Assembly: GCA_964304625.1 (NCBI GenBank)
Contig: OZ199838.1
Location: 11,904,001-11,968,000, forward strand
DNA: 64,000 nucleotides
Source of the DNA: Kudoa neothunni
Taxonomy: Eukaryota > Cnidaria
Direction of reading: 5' to 3'
Program-made: the position numbers and the translations under genes
The notes under the pieces: model-generated
Told to the model about the DNA's origin: nothing
Databases searched by the model: none
The model's input: the letters and a program-made list of their open reading frames with translations, nothing else
Part shown: positions 38,934 through 51,832 of the stretch, piece after piece
Layout: every line of letters begins with the position of its first letter
Position numbering within the stretch: position 1 is the first letter of the stretch

Positions 38934-41049
38934 GATATAAGTAGAGCATGTAATTTTTGATTTTCGTCGATTTTAATCGTCGAATATATATATATATATA
39001 AAATCGACGTTTATTTTCTTTGGGATTTATGGGGTTTCACGACATTTAAACATATGGCAAGAAAAGAAGACCATTAGTTAGTTTTTTGGACGAATGGACG
39101 TTTCTTGAAACAATTGACAATGTTATGGTGCACAAATGCCGCAAAGTTAACCTGCCAGCACAACAGAATAGAATAAAGGAGCATTCAGCGTAAAAAAACA
39201 TAATTGATTAATTTGTCAAAACATACGTATCCGTTACCTATTTCTTTTTATAGAGATCGAAATGATGATGAAATGGAAATCGATTTAGTTTATATGGTAA
39301 TTTGTGGTGGACTATCTTTAAATCCATTGCGAAGTGTACTCCCCTGCGTAACTTTATTACAAAACACTGCCCTATCACACGATCTTCATCTGACGATAGA
39401 CTATTATTTGACAAAAATGTTGAAGCATTGACGCTTATATTGAGAAATATGCGGATTACATTAAAGATTGAGGAGACTGCGGATTTCAAAGATCGGTCAA
39501 TGTTTCATACTTTAGAGTATTTCTATGATCACTTGTTGGATAAAAAAGGGTCTTTATGTTTGATTTCACGATTTTACATGCATGCAACTCAGTGATTATT
39601 TCCAATCATATTTCTCAAGTGATAACAAAATACAAACTCGATTGGAACAATTGTTTGGCTATTATATCATATTCAGCATCATGTATGATAAAATATTACA
39701 AAAATATTGCATTGTTACATTCAGATATCGTAAGAGTTATTTGTTTCTCTCATTTGATTCATCTTTCAATTCAAAAAACTATCAGACATATTTCCTCATG
39801 TAAGACTTTTTTGCACGAAATTTTCGGCACTTTATTCAAAAAAACAGACGTGCTACGAAGGTTATTATGTATCATATAGCAAAACATGATATCGAATATT
39901 TAAAAGAAATACCCCGTGTAAATGACTGCAGATGATATAGTGTCTCTACAATTGTGTTAATGAAATATTGAATTATATCCCTGCTGTTATTGATTTCTTG
40001 GTTGATAAAGAAAGTCAAAGTTTTACTTCTAAACTTGCTATTGAAATTTATCTAAGCGTTTCTTCACTCAAAGAATTCTTTATTTATTTTAAAGTCATTA
40101 TCGAAACATTCAATCCAATTAACAAATTTTCAAAGTTTATTGAATATGAGAATGCAATGACTTGTACAAGTGTATTCGAATGGATATCATCAACGTTCCA
40201 AATTGATAAAACTTCAATAATATTGTCTCAAGATCAAACCCTTTCTGAATGGAATTTTAAGGAGAGAGAAGCCATCACAGTTAAGTTGAATTTTTATATT
40301 GATAAATTAATATTGAATCTCAATGAGATAATATGTAAAAAACGTACGATTGTTCCCCATCTTCAACGTTCATGAAGACCGTCAAGAACCTTCATACAGC
40401 CAAAAATATGAATTTCAAATCAATAAATATACGTGATATTGCGAAATTCTTAAGTATAGAACAAAGAAAATGAATAAAAGTTCAACTTCAATTATTATCC
40501 TCCTTAAATGAAACAGATGTGAATAGTGATTCATACTTTTGGATCAACAAGAGAAGATTGGTCCCTGTATCATCAAAAATAGCGGGGGATATTTTGTCAA
40601 TTCCTATCCTACTACTTCGATCGTTGTTGAAATAAGCTTTTCAGAAACGAGGCATTTATTCACACAATATGGATCTTCACTCTCAAAAGAAAAATGCTCA
40701 ATGATCATGCAGCCATATTACAATGAAGACATTAAATTTTAATAATTGATATTATTATTGATATTTTATTTATTTTTCTGGATTTTAAATGACATTAAAT
40801 TTATGCATATAATTATATTATTTTCTATCAGTTATTAATTTTCGTTATAATAAAATAATATTTTTGATATTTATCTAATTAAATCATGTAATTTTGATAA
40901 CCAATTAATTTGTACATTATATGTAGATGTTCGGACTTTTCAACAAACCTCCAAATGGTTGCATTAATCCTTGTTATGAGAAAAACGTCGATTTCAATCG
41001 AAGATTTTTGTAAAAATTAGCGTAGAAAATTACACGCTCTAGATATAAG
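38934..41049 (+). mobile_element. hAT transposon with perfect 8-bp target duplication
   Basis: Element 38942-41041 (2100 bp), flanked on both sides by GATATAAG (38934-38941 and 41042-41049). Terminal inverted repeats TAGAGCATGTAATTTT and, inverted at the right end, TAGAGCGTGTAATTTT. The transposase region runs from about 39110 to 40742: a BED-type zinc finger part near 39135-39185 (VHKCRKVNLPAQQNRIKEH), a catalytic core in several frames (39204-40375), and at 40539-40742 the C-terminal dimerisation segment (ISFSETRHLFTQYGSSLSKE). Several frame changes separate the blocks, so it no longer encodes a full protein, but both ends and the duplication are intact. An AT microsatellite lies near 38984. 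Confidence 0.92.
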
Positions 41050-41191
41050 TAACGAATTTATTCATTTAATCTATATAATGAAAGTTTATTATATTGTTTT
41101 CCTGGTAGAAGTTATCTTTCACGGTTAAAGAAATGTTAAAATTTCAAATTCTTTTAAAATAAGAGTGAAACGCTATCAATAATATAGAATA

Positions 41192-41233
<42 letters not shown>
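41192..41233. repeat. (AC)n(AT)n microsatellite
   Basis: About nine AC units followed by about eleven AT units. Confidence 0.95.
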
Positions 41234-41552
41234 GAAGCCTTTAGTTTCATACTATTTCACAAGAATACGTTGAATGCAAACCATTTATATAAAAAGTAAT
41301 TTAAATGCGTTTTATTCATTAGTAACAGACTTAATTTAATAAAATATCACGACTGGTTACAAAATTTAATGTTAAAACAGCTAATTATTAGTTACAATAT
41401 TATTTATTAATAGCTTAATAGAGTTGATATAGTAATAGAGTACGAAAATCACAAAATTAATTCGTTCATATTTTTTTTCTATTTGGTATTTTCCACACGT
41501 GATATAGATATTTGATTTGAACTTTAAATGTTTGATCTGAGATTGTATATAT

Positions 41553-42140
41553 CAGGGGCGGCCAAACCATGGCTCACGAGCCACATGTGGCTCTCGAAAA
41601 AAATTTTGTTAGTTGAATTTTTTTTTAATCAACCAACACGTTAATTCAGAGAAGTACTTAGTTTAAACTATTTAATCAAGCGAGGAAATTAAATCTTTAA
41701 TCAGGAACTAAATAATATTTTTGATTAGAAAACATAGTTACAAACTACCGTATAATTCTAATATTTGAAGCAAATTGGAATTATTACTAATTTCATTAGG
41801 CGATATATTTAGAACTAGTGTTTATCCATTATCAAAATAATAGATATCGAAAGTATAAAACATTCATTAAAGCTTTAAACATGATTCATAATTCCAACTC
41901 ATCAAAGGAATTGTGGAAATAGGTTCTAGAAACTAAATACTCAAAGTTAAAAGAAATTCGCCTCAAACTTGTTTCTATATTTGGAACAACTTATTGTTGT
42001 GAGTTTATTTCTTCGGCGATTAAATTTGTAAAATTGAAGCATCGCGGATCCCTTCCTCACAAGCAAACACCTGACGGAACTAATTCGTACAGCGTTAAAA
42101 GCATACAAACCGGATTACCGTCAGCTCACTGATAATGCAG
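41553..42140 (+). mobile_element. hAT fragment (second family)
   Basis: Begins with a classic hAT terminus, CAGGGGCGGCCAAACC, followed by the hairpin GAGCCACATGTGGCTC. From about 41940 it carries the C-terminal dimerisation region of a hAT transposase: KLVSIFGTTYCCEFISSAIKF, then in the next frame LIRTALKAYKPDYRQLTDN. The middle of the transposase is missing, so this is an internally deleted copy. The right terminus was not found. Confidence 0.72.
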
Positions 42141-43335
42141 AAACATAAAGAACTTGAAACATTAGAAACAATTTCTAAAAAAAACGAAAGCATTAAATTC
42201 ATGTGTTATTACTTTATTCGTAAATATTTAATTTTATTTTTTGTTCGACTATCATACATGATTAAATATGGAAAATATTTTATTATTTTTGCGACCTTTT
42301 TCATAGAGAAAAAGATTCTTGAACCATTAACTACAAATGTACTTTTATGGAAAAAACATAAATTATAACTATAAAAATTATATGTAAGCTTTTTAGGGAT
42401 TCATTGAATGAGAACAAATTAAAAAGCCTATAGTTATAATTCTACAACATTTTATCTTCATATTTACCAAAAATTAAAGTTTTAAATAAGGAAGAGGTAT
42501 ATATAATGATTCTGTATATAGTGATTATAATGTTTGGATTTAATAAGTACATCGACCAAATAAAAGTAAATGAATATTAATGATAATTAACGTATTTAGT
42601 GATAGTTGAAAATCCCATATGAAAGTTCTTATGTATTAAATGTTCTCATTCGTCAAGCAATTTACGGATGGTTTGTTTTTTAATTTAGATTTTTTCGTAA
42701 ACTGCCAGGACTACCGCGTAAGAATATTTAGACTATTCCCAGTTTTTTGATAATATTAGGATATTAAGTAAATTTCCAATATCCTAATATTTGAGAACAA
42801 TTCAAATTACAACTAGGTAGAAAATTATCCAAACACCATAAATTTTTAACTTTTCTATAAAGGAAATATTTTATTTTTATTTTTATGAATAGAAAAATTC
42901 CCATAAAACAAGTTTGGTTTATTTATAACTATTTTTATTCTATTTCAGAGGTTACAACGTGACGCTCTCTTTCTGACCAATAAACGATAAACTGGCAAAA
43001 GATCAAAAATATGATACTTCTTAACGTTTGAATAACCTTTCTTGAAATGTTTATAGGCCACTTTTTAAATAAATCATGTCATGAATATTTTTACAATAAT
43101 TTAATTTATTTTTAACCCAAAATTAATGTACAGCATTCCCAAAGTAATCAAAATAGATACAGTAGACAACCGATAATACGCACTAAAAATGCGTGTATGG
43201 TTATTATTTTTTTGTTTTCTTTATTTTTCAGAATGGGTATTACACCTTTTATTTAATTAGAATAAAAAAACATTAGGATTATTTGGCCGAAAAATACTTC
43301 GCAATTTTTGTTTAATCATATTTATTGGTAAAATA
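42141..43335. other. intergenic DNA with a perfect inverted repeat
   Basis: At 42752-42792 two perfect 14-bp arms (AATATTAGGATATT and its complement) enclose a 12-nt loop. The 42135-42368 open frame is low-complexity and is not called. Confidence 0.5.
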
Positions 43336-43838
43336 TTTATATCTAGGGATCGCAGTTTTCGATCTTTATTTTGGTTGATCTAGTAGAACGCACGCGTAAA
43401 TGCTTAAACATTCCAAATTTAAACCAGTTTGAAAAGAGCTCCTCACCAAAAACTTTTCTTATCAAATAGTGATAACGGAAGAACGTCGAGAACAATAACA
43501 GAAACCAAATTTTTCTCAATTTTTCTATTTTTTATCTCTACAAAAATAACTTACAAAGAAGTATCTTGAAGCATTTTTAACGATGTTTCTTTTATTTTAT
43601 TTTGTAAATTCTGTTTTGTCGTAGAGGTAATTTCACGTTGCAATATTCACAAACGAATTCATTTTCTACCTTATCCATGCCGATCTATTCAACAAGGAAA
43701 CTATTAATTTCTCTCCAGTTACTACCCAATTCAATTGCTTCGGAAGATTTCGAATTTTCCCCGGAAATAAACGCCGATTTTTTTTAAATTCGACGACTAA
43801 ATCGATTTTAATCGAAAACTACGATCCCTAATTATATC
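43336..43838 (-). mobile_element. internally deleted hAT derivative
   Basis: Element 43344-43830 (487 bp). Ends TAGGGATCGCAGTTTTCGAT and the inverted TAGGGATCGTAGTTTTCGAT; flanking 8-bp duplications TTTATATC (43336-43343) and ATTATATC (43831-43838), 7 of 8 matching. On the minus strand it keeps a BED-type zinc finger start (EFVCEYCNVKLPLRQNRIYK), matching the one in the 38942-41041 element (KCRKVNLPAQQNRIKE); both also share a TCGATTTTAATCG sub-terminal motif. It is probably a deletion derivative of a related hAT family. Confidence 0.8.
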
Positions 43839-46276
43839 TTTTTACACGGGGATAAAATTTAATGAATGGCCTGTTCTAAAAAATTATAAGTATTATTTTA
43901 TTTCTTATTCATTTTTTAGCACAGTATGAAATTTTTTTTTTATATTTCAATCGCAAAATTTCTGTTTACGTGCATAAATACCATGCTTTAATTGTCAACT
44001 ACATTGTCTCGAAATAAAATATATTCTATTTTCAATTTCATAGAAATGATCATTTTTTGATAGATGTCCCAAAAAACTTTTCTATTCGTTCAAAATTTCA
44101 ACCGTCAGAATTAAAATTTTCCTCCGTCTCCAATAAAAACCATTTAATCTACGTGATATAACCGATTGGAAATGTGCTAATTTAATTCATAAATATTTTT
44201 AAGACTTATCTTTTTACAATCAAAAAAATATTATAAAATGTTTTACCCAATATAAACTTTGAATACGTCGTATCGATGAAAGTGCGTGATATCGTTTGCC
44301 CAAAGTATAAGAAATTTTCTCCCCAGGTCATAGCTAATTAAAATAAAACAATTTCCGAAAATTGATAAACAAAATTGGAGTTTTTTATCATGGCAATTTA
44401 TTCACAAAAATTTAGTGATTATGTGGATTTTAAAATTGAAAAATTTCTATGCCGACCATAAATTATTTAATTACATTAAAAAACTTCAAGATTTTAATTT
44501 CGTAGTCAATAAATCAATATAATTGAAATCAACTTTTATATAAAAAATAACTAATTAAAGGTACGTTAATAAAAGCTATCGCTAAGTATCTGCAGCTTGA
44601 TTATATTTCAAATTATCAGGGAAATCCTTAAGAATTATCAAATAATTCATCGTCAATCTGTTCAACAGAATTTCGATAAAAATGCTTTTTATCAAGCTGA
44701 TTCACATTTTTTTTACAACTGCTTAATAGAATAACAACAAGGGTAAAAATTTTTGATAAAAAATTATTTTTTATATTATGCAGGATAAATTTTATTTGCT
44801 ATATTTTCTTATAGTTTTGAGAAATAACCTTTAATAGTAAAAATTGGTACTGATAATGCCATGACATGCTACCATTAATTGAACAATCATTGGCATCCTT
44901 ACATGCTATCTTAGAAAAATATTACAAATCATTTTTTAGACTTTAGGTGAACGCTGAATATAAAGTTGACATTAAACTTCAATGACATATACGTTATAAA
45001 GACTCTAGAATTATATTTAAAAAATTGTAGTGTTTTCCCAATTAATCATATATTCTCATTTAAAAACATGAATATATACGGAATGATCTTGGCACATCAA
45101 AAGTATATCTATAGTTGGTAAGGATTACTTTTTTTCTTAAATTATTGACTGAATTTTTATGAAAACATATCTATTATCAAAAATTTAAAAAATTGTTTAA
45201 AGTTATTGAGCTCTTGTATCAAATTATTAAAGAAAATTATTTTTTTAGCTTAAAAGGTTAAATTAAAGTTAACTTTTAGATTAATTCATGTAAAATAAAT
45301 ATTTTTTAATTTCTATTTAATAAATTACGGCGTGAAAATAACATATTCGACCTTAGTGAGTAAATATACAGAAAAAAAGAATATTGATACGTTATTCTTT
45401 CTTCATTTAAACAATAAATTTTATCAATCGCTAAAAACGAATATTCTAAAGATGAATTTATTCTCTATGTTTGCTTAGACACATCATCATCGAAACCTTT
45501 AATAACGACCAGGAAACGCTCACACATAAGAAATGAAATTAATATTTAAGTAAACTTTTGATTCATTTTAAAGAAAAGAATAGTCATGCACACAAAAAAA
45601 TACAGATGGAAAAATTAATGAACCAATTATGCCTATCCTTACCAATTTTTTGAAATTATTTAATTTTGTAATTAAAAGAATTAGAATTTATTTAATTAGT
45701 AATCTCTCAGTAAACGTTAGTCAGTATAGTCTACAAAAAATCTTTTCCATTTTATTCTTAAAACTTTCTACAAATTCCTCAATAGAAAACAAAATGATCA
45801 TAAATATTCTCTACTTAATCCAATAAATACACATCTCGAATTATTCCTTTCTTATCAACCTACATAATACCAGGAATAACAAACGTCTAGAACAGTCATT
45901 CTTAATAAGAATTAGAAGTTTACATAAAAAGAGAAATTGTAGAATTAAACTTCAAATAATTCTTATTTACGGTTGTCTCAAATACACCCACCACGGAAAC
46001 GCTTTGCTATAACAGATATAACACCATTTTTTAAAATATTAAACATATGGAATTAAAGTCATGAGACTTACATGAACAAAATATAGAAAAGCTGAATGTT
46101 AATTCGTACAGCTTCCACAGGCCAAGTAGCAATTAAAGCGAAAATAAACCACAATGCACAACATGGTACTATAACCGAATGTGAGTACTAGTTAGATTTG
46201 TGAGAGAGCTGCTTCGGCACGCTCGTCAAAATGTAAGTAAACGACCTCAAAGAAGAATGATGAAACAATAAATTTT
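43839..46276. other. AT-rich intergenic DNA
   Basis: No gene supported over 2.4 kb. Near 46170-46080 on the minus strand a short hydrophobic reading (CALWFIFALIATWPVEAVRI) could be an exon of a membrane protein, but no partner exons were found. Confidence 0.4.
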
Positions 46277-47430
46277 TCACAATAGAGGGTATGCATAGTA
46301 TTTTGATATATTTAGGTATCCATTTTCATCTTTAAGTACACGAATGTAACCATCTTCTCCCCAGAGACCACCCCAACTATTCTTTATGCACCAAAACTTT
46401 TCGGATCCTTCTCTACCGAATCCAGTGACAAGAACTGCATGATTAGATAAAACAACTTTCCCTTTGTTCTCTTTATCATCGTATATTCCGCTGCAGTAAA
46501 ACTGGAAAGATTGGCTCGAAGCATCCAAACCAATCGCAATGGGTCCGATCCTCGCAACCGCTAGCGCAAGGCCATTTTCATCAGGCTGTTCTTTTATATC
46601 GATGCTACCCTTTAGAACGTAAGAGTTAATCCTAAACCCAGTGAAGCCATCGTGCAGACACGTCCCTGTGTCATCATTATTCTTTATTATTAGGCCGAAT
46701 AATATAGCTAATTACCCTTTTTAGGTGTATAAGGGTACTCTTCCTCAGTTTGTAATCCATTATGCATTAAGTATTCGAAAGCCAAATGGGGTAAACCGCC
46801 TCCACATCCATTATTTTCGGACGAACAATCTACTAGTTGTTTCTCACTGAAGCTGACAAGCTTATTTGTAGTCCTCGCATGCAATGCCTCTACTGCACCA
46901 ACTGCTGCAAACGCCCAACAACTTCCACAACTTCCTTGGTCCTTTATACATGTTACCACCTTTTCAACTCTCCAATCGATAGCCAAAATGTCTTGGGATG
47001 ACATATCTGCAGATTTTTCCAAATGCAGATCTTGCTTATTACGTTTCTCATCATAAAGAAACCGGGTTCCATGATCTAAATGGAATCTTTCAAGGGTAAG
47101 CCTCTGAAGGTATTCCTCACGACTCTATACACAAATTATTCATCGAAAATTTAAAATTATGTATTTTTAGATTAAAATTTTGATGGATAATGTGACCCGT
47201 TAAATAATTAAAGATAATTATAACTATTTATATTTGATTACCAAATGGGATAGAGAATTATGGCCACATGTAAAAGATGCAGTTTTTTTGGCGTTGAAAT
47301 TTTCAATGAATGAATGATTTGCCGTAAAGTAACCTAATCGACGAGTTTCATCTTCTACGCCCTCAGTTACGATGTTATGGTGTGACTTATGGGACATCCA
47401 AAGTCTCCTCGAAACATCGTCAGACGACAT
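46277..47430 (-). CDS. cathepsin L-like cysteine protease A, 3 exons
   Basis: Papain-family (C1A) endopeptidase. Exons 47430-47242, 47124-46716, 46665-46277; introns 117 and 50 bp; phases agree; 328 residues. Residues 1-90 are an I29 propeptide with an ERFNIN-like helix (EDETRRLGYFTANHSFIENF). The mature enzyme has the oxyanion Gln and catalytic Cys in DQGSCGSCWAFA, the GCGGG turn, the catalytic His in LSNHAVLVTGFG and the catalytic Asn in WCIKNSWGG. Total length fits cathepsin L (333). No signal peptide precedes the propeptide: the first Met is directly at its start, so a leader exon further upstream is likely or the enzyme is not secreted. A paralogue in the same orientation lies at 50675-51832. 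Confidence 0.95.
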
Positions 47431-50400
47431 AATTATATTGTCAAGTCAAGATAGATATGGATACGCTGCGCCGAATATATAATGAGGAATTAAATAATTA
47501 TCAGGTACTACCTTTTATTCTTTGAGATAAATATGAATTTTTTAATTGTGGAATGAAATAAAATTTTGTTGTATGTTCCTGATTATTTTTAGTAGAATAT
47601 TTTATCACGAAATTACACTTTTTCGAGATAATACATAGAAAGTAAATTTGAAGATACAAATTTTAATTTGATTATGGATGGATTTTATCACGTATTGCTG
47701 TCGTGATTACCTTTAAATCAACACCGACAAAGAAGTTTTATCATTTGCGCCATACAATGTCGGAGAAACCTATAACCCTATGAAACTTTATATTTACATT
47801 CTATGTTACATTTCTTACAACTGTCCAAATGGCGTATAAAATAAAAATTTGTCCTTCCCCAAACTTGTCGATATTCAAGCTATTCATACAATACAATTAT
47901 ATATTCATTATCCAAATGAGTCGTTATCAATATTATTTTCGGATAAAATGCACTCCTTGGTCATGACACCCTGAGTATTATTTTGTGACCGAAACCTAAC
48001 GATTGATTGCCATTAAAATTTCATTTAAATCATAATTTGCATAGTAATTAAATATTCTTTATAAAATATTGTCAGTTGCTTGATCAATTTTTGTTCTACT
48101 TAAGTATTCAAAATATTTAGGATGTTTTAATTATGTAGTGGATTATATATTTAACGAAATATCGGTTAGGTTAATTCAGACCGTTAAGACAAAAGACGTA
48201 TGAGTATAACTGATAATGTCTGTTTGGAAGAGTTAAAGTTTTATCAGAATTGTTAAATTTATCAAAAATTTACTGATTTTAGATGTATTTCAATCTTAAT
48301 AGCATTGAGACACAGGGTTACATAGTCTAATTAGAAACTACTTTCGACTATCTATCTTAAGTTAATACATAATAAAATAATATATAAGGCCTATAAATCT
48401 TAAATTCCGCCTATAACAAAGATATTGGGATAAGTTATTCTTGTTACATAATTTTAATTTGTCCTATAACTTCAATGATATATTCTGGTTATTCATTACA
48501 GAGAAGCCAAATTATCAGAAACTTATATTAACTCTCGAAGGACCGACCTAAAAAAACTTAAGCGAGGAACCAACAACCAACTGGGGTCATGTTTGACCCC
48601 AGGACTTTTTCATTTTTTTAAACAGCTATACTCTTTTAGTTCATCTAGTTGTTATACTTATTGTATGTATTTAATAAAAATTAGGTGATGGGATTTCTAC
48701 CACTACTAAGTTACCATTAAATGCTTACATCGCCCCATAAACCATTATCCATGTTATTTGTATATTAATGGACTAGCGCAAGAGCCCCGCTTTGCATGGG
48801 CTTCCTTGTCCGGCCAAGTAGATTAAAGCCTTGAGTAGGCCAAGGTCATTTGAAGTTCAAAGTAAATTAAGAGTATTTAGATAAATAGTACAAAGATTAC
48901 CCAATTAACGGATGATTTATTTAATTATTTGGACGCATGGACCTTATTTAATATTTTTAAAAACGAATCAACACTACTGAGCGTTCAAAATTTCCTCTTT
49001 AGAGCTTCTAAAAGTCGATGTTCTCCTTATTGTTTGCAGTAATCTCTAAATCATACCATATGAATTTGACTAATCTTGTTAAACATCGACAAATGAATTT
49101 CGTATTAATGCTTGGCTACATAACCTAATATTATCTTCCTTATTTGAACTATTTCAATTACTAAATTACTTTCCAGTGACGTTAAAGTAAAATTAACACT
49201 ATGGTACGTTTAAGACTAACTTTTTAAAACTTAAACGAAATGATCTATATGTTTCATAAATCCTCAAATCATACCAATCATTACACGCGAAAATGTTTTT
49301 TGTCATTTTGCCGAATGCAAACCTTTTGTAATTTTTAACGTATTTTTTTGTATTAAAATAAAATTTGATCTTTCCATATGTATGCTCAAATGGAGCGATA
49401 TATCTCTCTATTAAGAATTAAAAATGCGTACATACACACACACACGGATATGGACTCTAACGTTAAAGTAAGTTTATGCTGCTATAGAAAATTCCTATTA
49501 ATAATCCTGTTGAATTAAAACTCTTCATTTAATATGAATTAATATAAAAATGTAGGAATATTGGAGTAGAAAACGATAAACATTCAAAAAATTTACATAA
49601 AGTATAAGCTTTTTTCGGATAACATCAAATACGGAGTGCAAATAAAAAATTGAACTTGAAAGGTTCAATAATTAGTACTTTACTTTGCGGTGAACGTATT
49701 GAACAACGAAAAAATAGTCAACGTGAAGTATTTAACTAATAGTCAATGGGAATTTCAAAAATATGATTAGAATGGTAAATTATTTATCAGACCGTATTTC
49801 ATTTTTCTTTATCTCGAATAGTCTGACAAAAATTTTAAAAAAATGTAGTTAAAATTGCTTATTTATTGTTGTTATAAAATTCAAGCAAAAAAGTATTAGG
49901 CGGGTTAGGTGGAAAATTGATCGCAAACAATCAAATCATCTTTCGAACCATGTATTAACTAGGATTTTGGATTTGATTGCATAATATTGAGAATAAAATA
50001 TTTTAAAACTTCTTAGTCAAAAATATTATATATTAAAATAATATATTGTTTCCAATATAAATCAACATCACAAATTCTGTCTAATTTACAAGGCTGTACA
50101 TACGGACAAACGCTGCAGTAAAACTGCTTATTATCTCTATTTTAAATGTTATGTTGATGCTAGTATTGAATAGATTCTTATTTAACACTTAAAAGCTAAC
50201 CTTGGGATCCGCGAACCAACTTAATATTAATTTGTTGTAAAAATTGTTGTATTTTGTGTATTTTCTCTAGAATTACATCAATTTTTTTAAATATTACTAC
50301 CAATAGACCAATTTAGTAAATTAGTTGAACTTGTATTGAAAAATACAAAAAATAATAAAAAGATAGAGCTTGGAGCGAAAGGTTAGCTTGAAGGATTAAA

Positions 50401-50674
50401 AAATGTTTTGAATTAATGACTCTTACTTCTCAAGTTTTGATTCAAATAACGTTAGATTCTATCAGCATACGATTCCTCCAAAATAATAGAGAATTATTAA
50501 TCTCAATGATAAAATAAATGGATTACTGAGGATTACATTATTATTAAATATTTATACTTTTTGCATACAAATAAAACTACATAAAACAATAAAAAGATAA
50601 AATTACTAAAAAAAATTGTTTGCCTAATTAAATCATAATATAGGTGATAAAATGGAAAATATGGCTATTTATGT
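47431..50674. other. intergenic between the cathepsin paralogues
   Basis: At 48558-48561 TTAA is followed by the hairpin GGGGTCA-TGTT-TGACCCC (48583-48600), the piggyBac-type terminal design also seen at 32950 and 33652; no second end or transposase was found. A GC-richer patch at 48778-48842 (for example GAGCCCCGCTTTGCATGGGC) is unassigned. No gene is supported. Confidence 0.45.
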
Positions 50675-51832
50675 TTATAATTTTGGATATGTGTAGTATG
50701 TGGATAAACCCATGTACCCATTTCCGTTTCTATAGACATTACAATAGCCCTTATCACCCCATAGAGATCCCCAGCTATTTTTTATTTTCCAATAGTCCTG
50801 ATCGGAATTTTCCGTACCATATCCAACAAGAAGAACTGCATGATTAATTTGAAATTTTTTATCCCTATTTTCATGATTAAAGTATACTCCCTTGGAGTAA
50901 AAGGAGAATTGGCGACAAGTAGCATCGATTCCAGTAGCGACAGGTCCTACATTTGCTATCACTTTCATCAAAGTGTCTTCATCGAATGGGCTTTCACAAT
51001 GTTTGTTGTAGCATCTCAGTGATTTGATTTTAACTCCACGTTTTCCATGGTACCTGCATTCACCTTTCTACCCATAATTAAATTAAATAGATAAAAAGAT
51101 AATTCACCCTAGCTGTGTATGGATAAGCTGATTCTGTTGTTACGGCATTTTTGGTTGCGTACTCGAAAGCCTTATGAGGTAAACCACCATCACATCCACA
51201 CTTATCATCAGAGCAATCGAGTAGTTGTTGCACACTCAAGCTCTCAAGTTTTTGATGTGTGATAGCATATGCTGACTCCATCGCCCCAGCAGCTGCAAAG
51301 GCCCAACAACTTCCGCAAGCTCCTTGATTTTTGACCGCGGTCACCACATATTTTTCGCACCAATCAACTGCAGGGGGTATTCCTAATTTAACATATTTCG
51401 AAACTTTGATAGCATGTTTTTTCTTTTGTGGTATATATTGGGGCTCTCTTATGGTTGACCTTTGTAACTGTTGGAGTTTCCCACTTTCTGAATTCAGCCA
51501 ATTAATGTATTCATCATGAACCTTTAAAAGTATTATTTAATCAATTAAGAAGTTTAAACCAGTTGTTATTCATACATAAAACAAAAATCGACAAAAAATT
51601 CACTAATGTTTTTTACCAACAAGTGGATCAAGAACAAACTTACCCAATGGGACAGTTGATTGTGAGCACAACTAAAAGTGATACCCCTGCTGGCGTTTAC
51701 ACTCTCAATGAACGAATGATTGTCTTTGAAAGTCTCCAAACGACGACTATCCTCTTCCGCATTACTGAATGTTACATTATATTGCATTTTATGTGTCAAC
51801 CAAATTCTTTGAGCGACATCGTTGGTTGACAT
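50675..51832 (-). CDS. cathepsin L-like cysteine protease B, 3 exons
   Basis: Paralogue of the gene at 46277-47430. Exons 51832-51644, 51521-51108, 51067-50675; introns 122 and 40 bp; 331 residues. The first exon has the same length (189 nt) as in copy A and the first intron the same position and phase, so they arose by tandem duplication. Propeptide: EEDSRRLETFKDNHSFIESV. Catalytic Cys in NQGACGSCWAFA, His in INHAVLLVGYG, Asn in WKIKNSWGS; the KGECRYHG segment after intron 2 is the usual Cys-bearing strand. Like copy A it begins at the propeptide with no leader. Intron 2 lies a few residues earlier and in another phase than in copy A. Antisense open frames here are shadows. Confidence 0.95.

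Noticed and set aside
41192-41233. Short tandem repeats as a possible CRISPR or satellite
   Set aside because: Plain dinucleotide microsatellite; no spacer-repeat structure anywhere in the window.
51563-51829. Plus-strand open frame opposite cathepsin B exon 1
   Set aside because: Antisense shadow of the propeptide exon.
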